Source: Channa striata
Taxonomy: Eukaryota > Chordata > Actinopteri > Anabantiformes > Channidae
Reading direction: 5' to 3'
Length of the DNA stretch: 64,000 bases
Assembly (NCBI GenBank): GCA_033026295.1
Contig: CM065184.1
Location: 12,713,501 to 12,777,500 of the forward strand
Below the pieces are notes generated by a model. That model was not told where the DNA came from, ran no database searches, and saw only the letters and a list, made by a program, of their open reading frames with translations. Positions within the stretch are counted from its first letter, which is position 1; every line of letters starts with the position of its first letter. Made by a program: the position numbers and the translations under genes. Shown piece by piece: positions 1 through 10,971 of the stretch.

Positions 1-3000
1 AAATCTAAAGAAAATTATGTAAAAGGATCTGCAATATAAAATGAGTCAGTGTAATAAGGTAGAAGCAGATCTTGACTGAATTCACTCTTTTTTGCAATCG
101 TTAAGACATTGTAACCTGTAAGGGTTTGTGCTGTGAGTGTTTTGATGTGAGCAGAAGTGCGTAGTAAATTCACTAAAGCTGTAACCTCCTATTATTTGTC
201 AATTCAGTCCAAAAGTCTCTACTTCCTCTTGTTACTTTATTCTCTAAAACATGGCAGAGAGGCCGGAAAAAACAACTCTCAACCCCAGAAAATACTATTA
301 CTTTCATTCATAGATTTCAGATTGAAAGTAGATTCGAAAACACTTCATCACAATTTAAAAATGCAAAGTGTGTGTCTTCTCTGGAGACAAAGGTTCACGG
401 ATGGGATGTGCTTTCCAACTTCTGCTTTGTACTTCACTTTTTACACAATACTGTGGTTACTGCACTGCAGCAGTGCAAGATACTGTAATAGTGCAGCCCA
501 GTCTTATCTGTTGTCTCTTTAATTTTTTTAAATATGCACTAATGTGAATGCATACCTGTGCACATTGTTACTGCAGAGTACAGCCCTGCCCTGGACATAT
601 TTTTCAGGATTTTATCTTTATATAACATTTTTTAGTAGATGCCTCTTCTCCCTTGATGAGTACATTGCGTCTAGCTGACCCAGATTGTGGTATAAGACCA
701 CAAAGGAACTTGAAAGCAGCCTCTCTGTTTCTTATCAGATGCTAGAGTATGGGAAATCATTGGGCATCGTGCTGGAATCACGTAGAAATTGCGTATTTGC
801 CAATTTTTACCTATTTACAAAACAGAAATCCCAAAGTGGTCCAGGCCTGTTGTATGAGTCATGTAGAAATAATCTGCCTCTAGCCACGGGGGAGAAATGA
901 CTCTGCTGCCTTAATCTAAATGAACTTCCAGTTTGATGTTGTGGCATCATTTTCTACTTTTTCTTTACTGCAATGTTTCAATTTGTGATTCCTGAGAGCA
1001 GGTCCTAAACATCCTTGATTTTTCCGGGGATACATTGATTAACAACTGCTTTTATCCAGTTCAAACTCACAACATCGTTAGGAGCAAGCCTCAGGGAAAA
1101 GAAAATGAAGATGGATTTAGGATAGGAATACCGAAATGTTGTTGCGTCTGACCGATAGCCTGGTAATGAAGGTCACTGGAAGATTCTGGTTTGGACATGA
1201 AATGACCCAGACTTGAGCTTCAGTCTTAAAAAGCAGGACCTTAGACTATTTCAAAATCTACATCAAACAGGAGCCTTGGTCTGATGTTGGCCTGGGTCGA
1301 AGCAAAAATAGAAACAAAAGCCTTTCCTCCATTTGTATCTCAACACAACAGGATAACGGAGACAAAGCGACAGCCACTCTCACTCCTCCACACCAGTGCA
1401 GAGCAGCGAGCAGCTGTGGCTGCAGTCAATAAAACGGGAAAACACATTCAAGCACATACAGAATGAGTCTGAGTCGCTATCAAAGATTCTGGCTCAACAA
1501 CCATCAACATTAAGGCAAAATGGAGATCAGCACGCCTCAGGAAGAAATGAAAAACCGAATCAGCACTTTCTGGTAAGGCAAAATAAGATCTCAGCGGCAC
1601 CAAATTATTGGACGGGGATCTGATGCTATTATTAGAGTTGCTAACAGGTGACATCAGCAATGGTTTTAAGGTTATTTATTTTCTGATGAGCTGAGTAAAA
1701 AGATTCTTTAAAATGTCACTGAGCATGAGGGACTAAACTGTTTTTAAACTGATAGACGTCACCTGAACACATCAGCTGTTCACTGTTAACCTCCAATACT
1801 CCAAATCTGATGCTCAACCCCCTTGTGATGATGCTGCAGGAGAAGAATCTCGTAATCCCCCTGCACAACGTGTCAACCCCTTTCTGTACAAGCACCTTCC
1901 TCACCAGGCTCCAACCTGACCAACAGAAACAGTTTGATATTTTCAAGATTGTGGAAGCTCTTGACTTATTAGCTAAACAGCAACCTACTATATTTCTCTT
2001 GAAGTTCAGTAGGAGTTCATACAGGTCCATATTTGTTATGGGGTCCCCAAGGGTTCATCCTCAAGGCTCTTTCTCTTTTTTTATTATCAGCGGTACATTC
2101 TGCTGTTACTGTATATGTCCTGTGCACAAATACAGTATGTTAGCAATTTCCTCTGCTGCAAAGATGATGCCTTATTCAATAACTTGCTAGGTGATGTGGC
2201 CCTGCATAGACGGTGCCAATTATTCCCACGTTAACAACAAAACATACAAAAAAGTATTTCATTTTCCGTTTTGAATTCGGTACTGATTTTAACCTTGATG
2301 TTTAAATTCAGGACTTTCATCACCTAAAAAGCATCACCAAGTTATGACTAGTGTGAATTACTGTGCAAATGTGTGCAGACAAGTAGGTCACAAGGCCCAG
2401 TTGGACACTTGCTAGGGTGAGTCATGGGATCAGTCTAGTTAACATTGAGAATTGTAAGCCATATGCTGTAATAGATATTTCCCAGTCAGTAATGCATATT
2501 AATAAATAAATTAAACCTAATAGACCTCACTGCCTCTGTTGATTTGGAGGCTGCTTATCCAAGTGTCCTGGAGCAAACTCAGTGCAGTAGCTCAACCATC
2601 CCGTGGTCCTTCTTTTAGGTATTTTTATGTTCACTACTGTAGTTTCTTTCTTGTGTTACAGCCACAATACTGCAGTGTGTTGGTGTGTGTATCAGTTTGT
2701 GTCTCCATTGATCAAGCAGAGCCTTTTCATTGATCTGTTTTTATGGGTCCAGTCATTACTGTGAATAAGTGTGACTTTCAGTGCGGGGCTTTAAGCAGAG
2801 TGGGTAAGAATATTTAGTACAAAGTAAATAAATACATCATTGGATATGTTGTACATATAATGAAGTCTTAGTAAAGACAAATGGAGCTGAAGAGTATAAC
2901 CAGGTTTCACTGAAACAGTAATGCGATTTGTAAGACTAAAGCAGGAATCCCACTTCATACGGGAGCAAAGAAGAGTCCTAAAGCATATGGCTGAGTTTCC

Positions 3001-6000
3001 CTTTAGTTGTTGCACTGATCTTATCTTGCAAAGACAAAGCGTGCCAACTGTGTATGTCGGTGAAACAACTTGGCTTAATTAACAATCTTGGAACAAATTT
3101 CTGATGGCAAAAGAAGTGCCTTCAGTCTGTTGTCGCTAAACAAAAATGTGGCGTGGCAATAAAGTCGCAAAGAAGATCCACTCTGCAGCTTACTTATAAA
3201 GTGGAAGATTATCGTCTCATCTGTGCTCAGTATCATTAAATAGTTTCAGTTTTTCCAACCAACAGTCGTGGAATAGAGCAGAGCTGTGGTTGGCACACAG
3301 GGTACTAATCTATCACAGTCCTTTCTATCTCTGCCAAAGCAATTGTCATAAATATCTTAAATTCTGCAAATAGTGCTGTTTAGTATTCTTCAGCAAAATC
3401 TAAAAGCGCAAACCTTCCAAGACAAGATTATGTTTTTAGAGGAAAAAAAGCATTGTTATTGTTTTGTCTGCTTTTTTCTTCAGACGTACTTTATGCCATT
3501 AATACCTCATACCTGCTATCACCAGCATCCTTGTTAAAATTATAGTCTATTAATCGAGCAAATTAAACTGATAGCCAAGCGCTAATCACATTTGCTGAAA
3601 TTACTATGTGACACTTGGGTGAGGAGACCTGAGTATAGCTACACAAATTAAAACAAGCCGACAACTGCAAAGTTGGAAGCAAAAGACCAATTGCCCCTCA
3701 AAGCAGCTCTGTTAGTTACTGCGTGTTGCAACCACAACCAAGATTAGTAGCACCTGACACGTAGGCTTTAATTTCACAGCAATCCAGCTTTTCTGTCAGA
3801 CAAGTGCTGGACCTTAGCAGCTGCCGAGCCCAGGTAGTCAATCAATGGACCTTTTTCAGATTTCAGCTCTCCGCTGACAGTCTCCACCCACCCTCTGCAC
3901 ACTGCAGCATTTCATACATCACTGCAACAAATAGGGCATGCATATGACAAGAGGCTGAAGCTATGCGGTGAATGGCCGGCCGTTCAAATGTGTCGTGGAT
4001 AGAAAAAAACTGATAAAGCAGCACATATTACCAGAATGAGCTAAAGAAACCTGTAGATTCTCAAGGGCCTGGTAAGTCACATGGTCACATGATTGAGGAA
4101 GGAAGACAAAGTTGTTGGTCCTGCTTTTTGTTAGCGCGGCCCCCTAATGAATGCTAGTGACATTTAGTCTTGATAATTACTTTAGTCATGTCAACCGCAC
4201 TGTGTCATCGGTTTACGTTTGGCAGACCACACAGCACATCATTCTCTTAAAACACATCAATACTCCATTAATTAAAGTAAACCACTGAGTACAGATTTTT
4301 TTTTTACTTAAACTTTTTTTGCCACAATTTTACTAAAGTTTTAAATGCCTTGTAAAGTATTTTATAGCCTAGTATTTCATAATTTAATAATAAGATTTAA
4401 CTTACCTAGACAAATCTAAGTTATTCAGATGCAAAGCTGATGGTGATCTACAACATAACTATAAATGTACCTCTTATGATTTTTACTGTTGTTCTCTTGG
4501 AGAACAATTTAACTCAGAGAGGCAGTATGATGGCATCCGCCCGTTACTCTTCATATTTTCCTGCCTTCCTCATCTTTATGGGTGTACAAGATTAACAAGT
4601 GCATCAGTTGCAAATTATATGTGGCCTACCACCGAGTCGACAGCAGGAAACCCACTTTAAAAAACATGTTCACATCAAAGCATTAAAGCCTGTCATTCCT
4701 CTCATGCTGTGTTGAATAAGAACTAGCATTTGAATAAATATACAATGTAGTGTTTCCAATTTGGCACTAACAATGACTTTGAAAAACTGTTAAGTTGGGA
4801 AAGGCAACCGTAATGTAATATGATGAGACGTGTGGAGCTAATTACCACTTGTGTCCCATGCTGAGATGGCGGAGCTGTGGTTGTTTTGGTGAGCAATTGT
4901 CAAGATTGCCAATTATGTGTTGTCCTCATTAATAAGATTGTTTTTTGTTTTTTTTTTCTGCTGTGTCTCTGAAGCACAGAGCGCGCTAACAAACGGTACT
5001 GGCTGTTTTTCTATCTGATATACATGACGGAGAAAAGAATTGTGCATCTGATTTACATAACCTGTGGGAAGTTTCTGCTTCAGCTGTTGTCTGTCAGAGG
5101 AGGAAGTAACTGTCACTCTCTGGTGATTTAATCTACGGTGCCCCGTCATGTAACTCTGAAGATGTTACACTATACCAAGCCTGATCCACTCATCTTGTGA
5201 AGTGGAGAGTTTGAATTGTGAACGGCCACAGGGAAAAACCACGGGAGGAGAAGTGACTCCACACTGAATGGTGGCACTAACATAAGGAACGGGGAACAGC
5301 AGCACGCAGGTGCACGCGGTCGAGTGAACAGAGTTTACCATGCTAAAAAGGCAGCTCGCAGCAGCGAAATCCCTCCCAGGAGCGACAATCATTGAATGGT
5401 GCTCAGCACACCACGGCCATAGACAAACAAACGGCTCACCACTGATCACAGCAACAACTCACGCTGCATAGCTAAAGAGATGATTAATCTGCTTTGCTGA
5501 ATGCCCTAGAAAAGCCTTCCTGTCTCCAGCCGCTCCAATCTGTTTCTGTACCGCGATGATCTTAGATATAGGGTTTTGTTTGCCGAAGCACCTGCTCCCC
5601 AGTGCAACACGCGTCATACGGCGCAGCCTTTGGCTCACCACTGAGGCATTATGTCCACAGCGCACAGTAATTGCAGTGATCTGCCAAGTGATTAATTGCT
5701 TAATAATTGCTGAGGCTATTCGATGTTGCACTGTGCTGTTGTGATTGTACTCTGCTTTCCTGTCAAGTCAACATTATTTAAATAGCACTTGTAGAAGATA
5801 AGGATTTTAACATAAAACAAAAGATACAAATAGAGATAAAAACAAAAGGAATAAAACAATGAGAATAGGAGATGCTTTAAAGCAAGTGCATCTGCCACAT
5901 TCAAGCCTTTAGCCTCTACTAAAAAAATCAGTTTTTCTTTCTCAGGGTTCTAGTTTTCAGATGACCTGCCAGTGCTCGCTTTTATCTGAAGTGGAAATAA

Positions 6001-7370
6001 GGCAAATGAAGAACAAGCATAAGAGAGGTTTGGTTTTGATGCAACAAAAACATGTTTTCGAATCCTCTTTCATGGCAGTAATGATGTTGAGTGTCAAGCA
6101 GTCACAAGTGGTACATTTTTGACTCGCTGTTTATTTAATCTTGCGTATTGATTCAGTGGAAGTCCCAGCCTGCCAAAGTACTACCCAGCCCTCCATTCGA
6201 TTTGTCTAACATAGCTCTGTTCTTTACTGACACTTATCTTAAAGGTGAGGACAGTCTCGAGGAATCATTATGTCACTCCGACTATAGCACATCCTTCAGC
6301 AAACTAATTACACTGCCCATCAAAGTGGCTCCCCTATCAGGCCAGGCTTTGTACTTTTACGTCTGTCAGTCCGCAGACATGGAGACAGCGTGTTTGACCT
6401 TGGCATGGCAATTGTCATCTCTTTTTGGCAGCTTCACTTCTCCTTTCTCCCCTCACTAGTCTTTGAATGACAGGAATGAGCTTAACACGTATAGTGTTCA
6501 CTATTCAACGCTGGCGATAAAAAAAAATAGAACGAAAAATGCCTCAAACCACGGAGCATTTAATTGTCAGGTGAGGTTTGCAGAGGAGCGTCATTTTAGC
6601 AAGACACAATGCAGATGATTCATTCTCTCTCTCTCTCTTATTTCCACTATGATGCTCTCAAAATGTATTGCATGCTGCAGGAATAAATACATTAACACAG
6701 CCCTACAAATCAATAGCAATAAAGAGAAAGGAGATTGTGGATGATAGTGCATTTATCCCTTACTTGAATACAGGCAGTTAATCAGAGTGTGCTTGGCCTC
6801 TCGATGGTTTCATTTGGATTGGATTAAGCCCCACATTGCTCCCAGGCCTGAGAGATTTAATCGGAGAAAGAGTTTTGCCGGAACAAAATCAGACGATGAC
6901 CAGCCTGGGATTACACTGGTGGAGTTTGATGTCAGGAACAACCCACATTCAGGCTCTTTTTTTTTTTTTTATACAAATCTAATCAATGCAGGGAAAGCCC
7001 TTTGACTGCATGCATAGAAAATACTGACATGGTGCAAAGGAACTCTATTACTAGAGGAGTTTCTGAAATTGATATGTGCCACAAGAAATATGTGCTGCCA
7101 GGGTGTCTGTCAGTTTGTTTGAGCCATTTGCCTCCCTCCCAGCTTCCATCTGGACATCAGTGGACTACTAACGAAAAATAAGTTAAAATTGAGTCACACA
7201 TGTTAAAGCCAAATGAAAAATCCCCAACTTTATAGACGTAAATGTTATTTCATCTGATTATAGTGCCACTCAAGAAATCTGACATTTGTGAATATGCGTG
7301 GTTTGATTACAAAACTGAGCGGAAAAAAATTAGCTATTCTAAAACTCTTCCCCGTATGCTTGTGTCACAG
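1..7370. other. Non-coding stretch, probably last intron of INSYN2A
   Basis: I see no exon I can defend in this stretch. Open frames are short, lack paired splice signals and match no family I know. Because the next recognised feature is the terminal exon of a + strand gene, most of this DNA is probably the preceding intron. It contains a CT-rich run near 6627-6640 and short A/T runs. Several blocks of mixed composition with TAATTA/TTAATT-type motifs (for example 5640-5720) could be conserved regulatory DNA, but I cannot test that. The large upstream coding exon expected for INSYN2A was not found and is presumably outside the window. Confidence 0.4.
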
Positions 7371-7554
7371 TGTCGAATTGGACTTCAAGCTGCAGGAGGA
7401 CAAGCTCCAGCCCCTGATGAAGAGACTTTGCCCCCTGGACAGCCAACAGTGCCCTGCTCTGCCTTACACCAACGAAGTGTTCACATCCACCCCGAAACGC
7501 AAATCCAAGACAGAGTCCAAAAAGCACGCTCGTTGGAAACTCTGGTTCCTTTGA
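7371..7554 (+). CDS. insyn2a: INSYN2A (FAM196A) terminal coding exon, partial gene
   Basis: This is the last coding exon of inhibitory synaptic factor 2A, a vertebrate brain protein of the gephyrin-associated inhibitory postsynapse. An acceptor ending CACAG at 7366-7370 is followed by an open frame entered after one nucleotide, so the preceding intron is phase 2. The frame encodes about 60 residues and stops at TGA 7552-7554. The segment begins VELDFKLQ, continues LQPLMKRLCP and ends with the basic tail KRKSKTESKKHARWKLWFL, which I recognise as the conserved C-terminus of the INSYN2/FAM196 family. INSYN2B (FAM196B) is the alternative; I prefer 2A because C10orf90 and ADAM12 follow on the same strand, as at human 10q26. 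The N-terminal bulk (the human protein is about 480 aa) is not seen here. Longer open frames overlapping this exon in other phases are shadows. Confidence 0.8.
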
Positions 7555-9010
7555 GTAAAACACGGAGGCTTCGGGAACAGCCTCTTTTTTTTTTATTGGG
7601 CACATTAATAGTTCTGTTCTTCTCAAAATGGACGAAGGAATATTGAGAGGAAGTAATCAACCCAGGAGAGTGGATAACGACAGGAAGCGGCTCATTTAGG
7701 GTTGTGCGTTGAGACTGCACATCGAGACAGCTGGGGGACAGCAGGGACATAATACAAACACTTTAAATTCTGTCAAACCTTTTTCTGGCATGTTTGCTGG
7801 AGAGGATCGACACACACCTGCAAAAACTAGGTGAGCTTTTGGATACATTTTTGTACGTATAGATATTTTGAAGCTGTGTAACGATGGATGTTATTTATAT
7901 ACTGAATACATGTACCTCTCACGTAAATTTACTTTTTTATTGCATCCTCCAATGCAACGCACCTTTGGTCTTTTTTTTTCCCCCTAGAGCATATTGCTTG
8001 GCAACAAGAGGAGGTGCCTTGTGGATGGGCCTTTTATGAGTGAAGCTATAATCTGTGAATGGACATCAGCCCCACCTTCAGCAAAGCACAAACCATAGAA
8101 CTATTAAGAGGAACATGCATAAAAGACTGAGACGCCGTACAGTACATGACACTATGTCACCACTGTTCCAATAACCCAGTCTGTTCTCTCCTCTTCCTCC
8201 TTATCGGTTCACACTCTGCTCAGTTTGTCTGTCTGACTGAACATCTGCCTGCCTTTGTTAATAACCCCTGTCTCTTCCCTCTCTTTGTTACTCGCTCCTT
8301 TTATCGCTCTCTGTCTTTCTCTCTGTCTCTCCATTTAGCTCACTGTGCAACCAGCCAACTTGCCAGCCAACTTTGCCTCAGTCATCCTGTCCTTTTCTGT
8401 TGATTACAGTGATACATGATGTTCAGACTCAATATTTTAGAATAACTGCATTATTTTAGCAGAGTACTGTGAAATTAAATTTTGAAATACATGTCTGGGG
8501 TCCTCCTCTTGAAGCAGGTACGGGGTTATATCAGATTTTCTAAACAACATACAGTATATAATGTTTGACTAAGAGGAAGTATTTTCTATTATAAACATTT
8601 TTTCCAGCAAAAAGTGAACATAAAAAAAGTATTTTGACTTCTCCGAGTCCATTAAGAGTTTGCCTTGCTTCTCAATCACTCATTATGTCACAGCAAAGCT
8701 CTAATGTGAAGTCCAATCTAACTAAGGGATTTACTTTATGTCTAGTTAGTTATATGGCCATTCAGCTCCAAAGTCTAACTTGTAAAATGAAACCAACTTT
8801 TGCTTTTTTCACAGTAAACAGTCACAGACCACCAAACACCTGTCTGCCAGCCCACACAAACAGCTGTGCTAAGAACTTGAAAGAGCGGAAGGGCTATATA
8901 CAGTGCTTAAGGAACACGGTAGCAACCTTACAACAGAGAAGACTTGTAGCCACCAGCTTTGGTAAAGTAATCGAACACATCTACTAATAAAAATGTAGCA
9001 GTGACACTGA
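7555..9010 (+). other. insyn2a: Probable INSYN2A 3'UTR
   Basis: The sequence after the INSYN2A stop codon has no coding signal. The first canonical AATAAA I see on the + strand is at 8986-8991, about 1.43 kb downstream of the stop, so the 3'UTR may run to about 9010. It includes a CT-rich stretch at about 8190-8340. The exact end is inferred from the signal only. Confidence 0.4.
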
Positions 9011-9780
9011 ACTTTCACAATGTTACAAAGCAGGTATTTATTGATTTTTTTTTTACTGAACTGAAACAGCAGCTTGTACTGTGTATACAGTAGAATATGG
9101 TACTGTTAAATGTCCCAGACATGTCAGGAAGCCTCCCATCGTTAGTTTAAGCAGTAGATTACGTCATTCAGGTCATAAATTTCCATGCAAAGATCTGTAC
9201 CTTGGGAAAGTGCAATTTAGTCATTATGTGCAATATTATGCATTTTTTCTACTGTTTCTACATTACAATTAAAACATTTTCAAATGGTGATTGGTTGTGC
9301 TCCTGTGTCTACTAGGTGCGGCGTCACAGCAGAGTGTTGGGTGCAGTTACAGCCAGAGCTGCATTCGCACTGTGTCAAACAGTTCATCTTTTACGTCTTT
9401 TGTGCTTTGGCAAAGCAAAGAGTTGGAGCGTGACCAGGGCTCGGCAGCAGTGCAGTTGAGCTCCTTCTTCTCTCTTCTAATGTGATTAGTTCTCAATAGC
9501 AGGAAGACGCACAACCTTCAAGTCGAGACTGGGTTGGGGGAGGGTGTTCCAGTCCATCAAACTGAGTGGCACCATCCCACATCCATCCCTCTCGTGTGAT
9601 CACTCTCAGCGTTGCCCGTCTCTTCCCTTCTCCTCAACTAATTTCCTTTTTTTAATTTTATTTTGACAACGTTATCAATCACTTTTCACAATTCGTGACT
9701 GTGGCTACACTTACCTACCTCACCAGTCATGGTAACACACCCTCTCACACATGTATCCATCCACCCATCCTTTATGTTTA

Positions 9781-10115
9781 TTCTGTTCAGGCTTGTAGGG
9801 GGCCTGGAGCTTGGGTCCATCCTGGACTAGTCTCCAGTCTACATTCACACCTAGGGTGTGAATGTAGACTAAAATTATTTTTAATTTTAGGTTTTAATAA
9901 AATACCCACATTTGTTTATTAAATTGGTTTAAAAAATGTGGTTGTAGTGGGAGGGGGGTCATTTGTAATATTATATATATTTTATATGTAGGTTATTTCA
10001 GGATGCTTTTGAAACTTGTCCAGCTATATTCTGCCTCAGTGACAGCTGGGATAGGCCCTGCAACCCTGAACAGGATTAGGATACAGATAATGGATGGATG
10101 AATGGATTGCATCAC
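9781..10115 (+). repeat. Degraded dispersed fish repeat ending in ATGGATGG
   Basis: Segments such as CATCCTGGACTAGTCTCCAGT (from about 9819) and ACAGCTGGGATAGGCCCTG (about 10043), ending in ATAATGGATGGATG (from about 10085), match a dispersed repeat very common in teleost genomes, interrupted by A/T-rich DNA. I do not assign a transposon class. The same family appears at 37193-37280 and 58715-59075. Confidence 0.55.
9836..9870. repeat. Perfect 16-bp hairpin, 3-nt loop
   Basis: The left arm AGTCTACATTCACACC (9836-9851) and the right arm GGTGTGAATGTAGACT (9855-9870) are exact reverse complements around the loop TAG. It lies inside a degraded dispersed repeat whose consensus, as I recall it, has only one of the two arms. 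Confidence 0.9.
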
Positions 10116-10443
10116 TTCTATGAAGTTTTAAAACACTGTAGGTAAAAAAAAATTAATTAAAAGTAAATTGAAAAAGAATATCTGAAATAACCGTAAAAAA
10201 GATTTATTCAAATAAAAATCAATTCAAATAAAACGTACCTCTCTCTATTATAATTTTTGATCATATCATGTTAGTATATTAATTATGTCAAAGAAAGGTT
10301 TAGATTTGTGTAGAAAAAATCTTAAGGAAGCACATGTTTGCCAAAAAAAGCTTTAGAAAAAGTTTGTGTTTGAAAGTGAGTTCCAGAACAGGTTTCTGAT
10401 TTAAGTTCTCATCAGGTATTTTGAGTTTTATCATGCAGAACCT

Positions 10444-10449
10444 TTTATT
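10444..10449 (-). terminator. ido1: Candidate poly(A) signal for IDO
   Basis: TTTATT on the + strand reads AATAAA on the minus strand, about 520 nt downstream of the IDO stop codon at 10972-10974. It is the first canonical signal I noticed after the stop, and implies a 3'UTR of about 0.55 kb. Confidence 0.45.
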
Positions 10450-10971
10450 AGTTTTTTTTCCCCTGGCAGAAATGAACTTCTGAAGTATGGCAGGAGATAT
10501 TGTCAAACTGAAACAAAGAAACTCACACACACACTCACACACACATCCCTTTGAAAGGTGCCCTCAGTTCATAGTTGGTTTGCCACCACCTAAAGGCGTG
10601 GTGCAGAAAAGGGAACTGTCCTCCTATCAAATATGAGCAGGTAGTTTTTGCAGCCACTAAAAACAATCGAAAGATACATTTTACTTTTACATTTTTATGA
10701 ACCAAATGGTATGAGGCATTTAGCTGGTGTGTGACGCAGTCACGTGAAGTGACGTTAGGGAAGTACTGGTTTTTAAGACAGACCATAAACCCTGGAAGAC
10801 TTTATCAATGCCTTTCTTTTGGAACTGGGCACCATTTTGGCTCCAACAGTATGTGGTGGAAAGCTGAATTTTTAAACAAATGGTCGTGGGGAGGGGAGGG
10901 ACAAAGACCTACTGGACATGAAAATGTGAATGCCTAAATTACTGCAGAGTTTCTGCTGACACAGGTGGCCT

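Larger units (their letters stand above)
9011..10440. other. Intergenic spacer between convergent INSYN2A and IDO
   Basis: No gene was seen here. The spacer separates the proposed 3' end of INSYN2A (+) from that of IDO (-). It contains a degraded dispersed repeat (9781-10115) with an embedded perfect hairpin (9836-9870), plus A/T-rich sequence around 9880-10330. Confidence 0.5.

Noticed and set aside
6787..7005. Upstream exon of INSYN2A
   Set aside because: The frame has no convincing acceptor or donor and no recognisable INSYN2A sequence.
7242..7646. 134-codon + strand open frame
   Set aside because: It overlaps the INSYN2A terminal exon in another phase; the family match is in the other frame, so this is a shadow.
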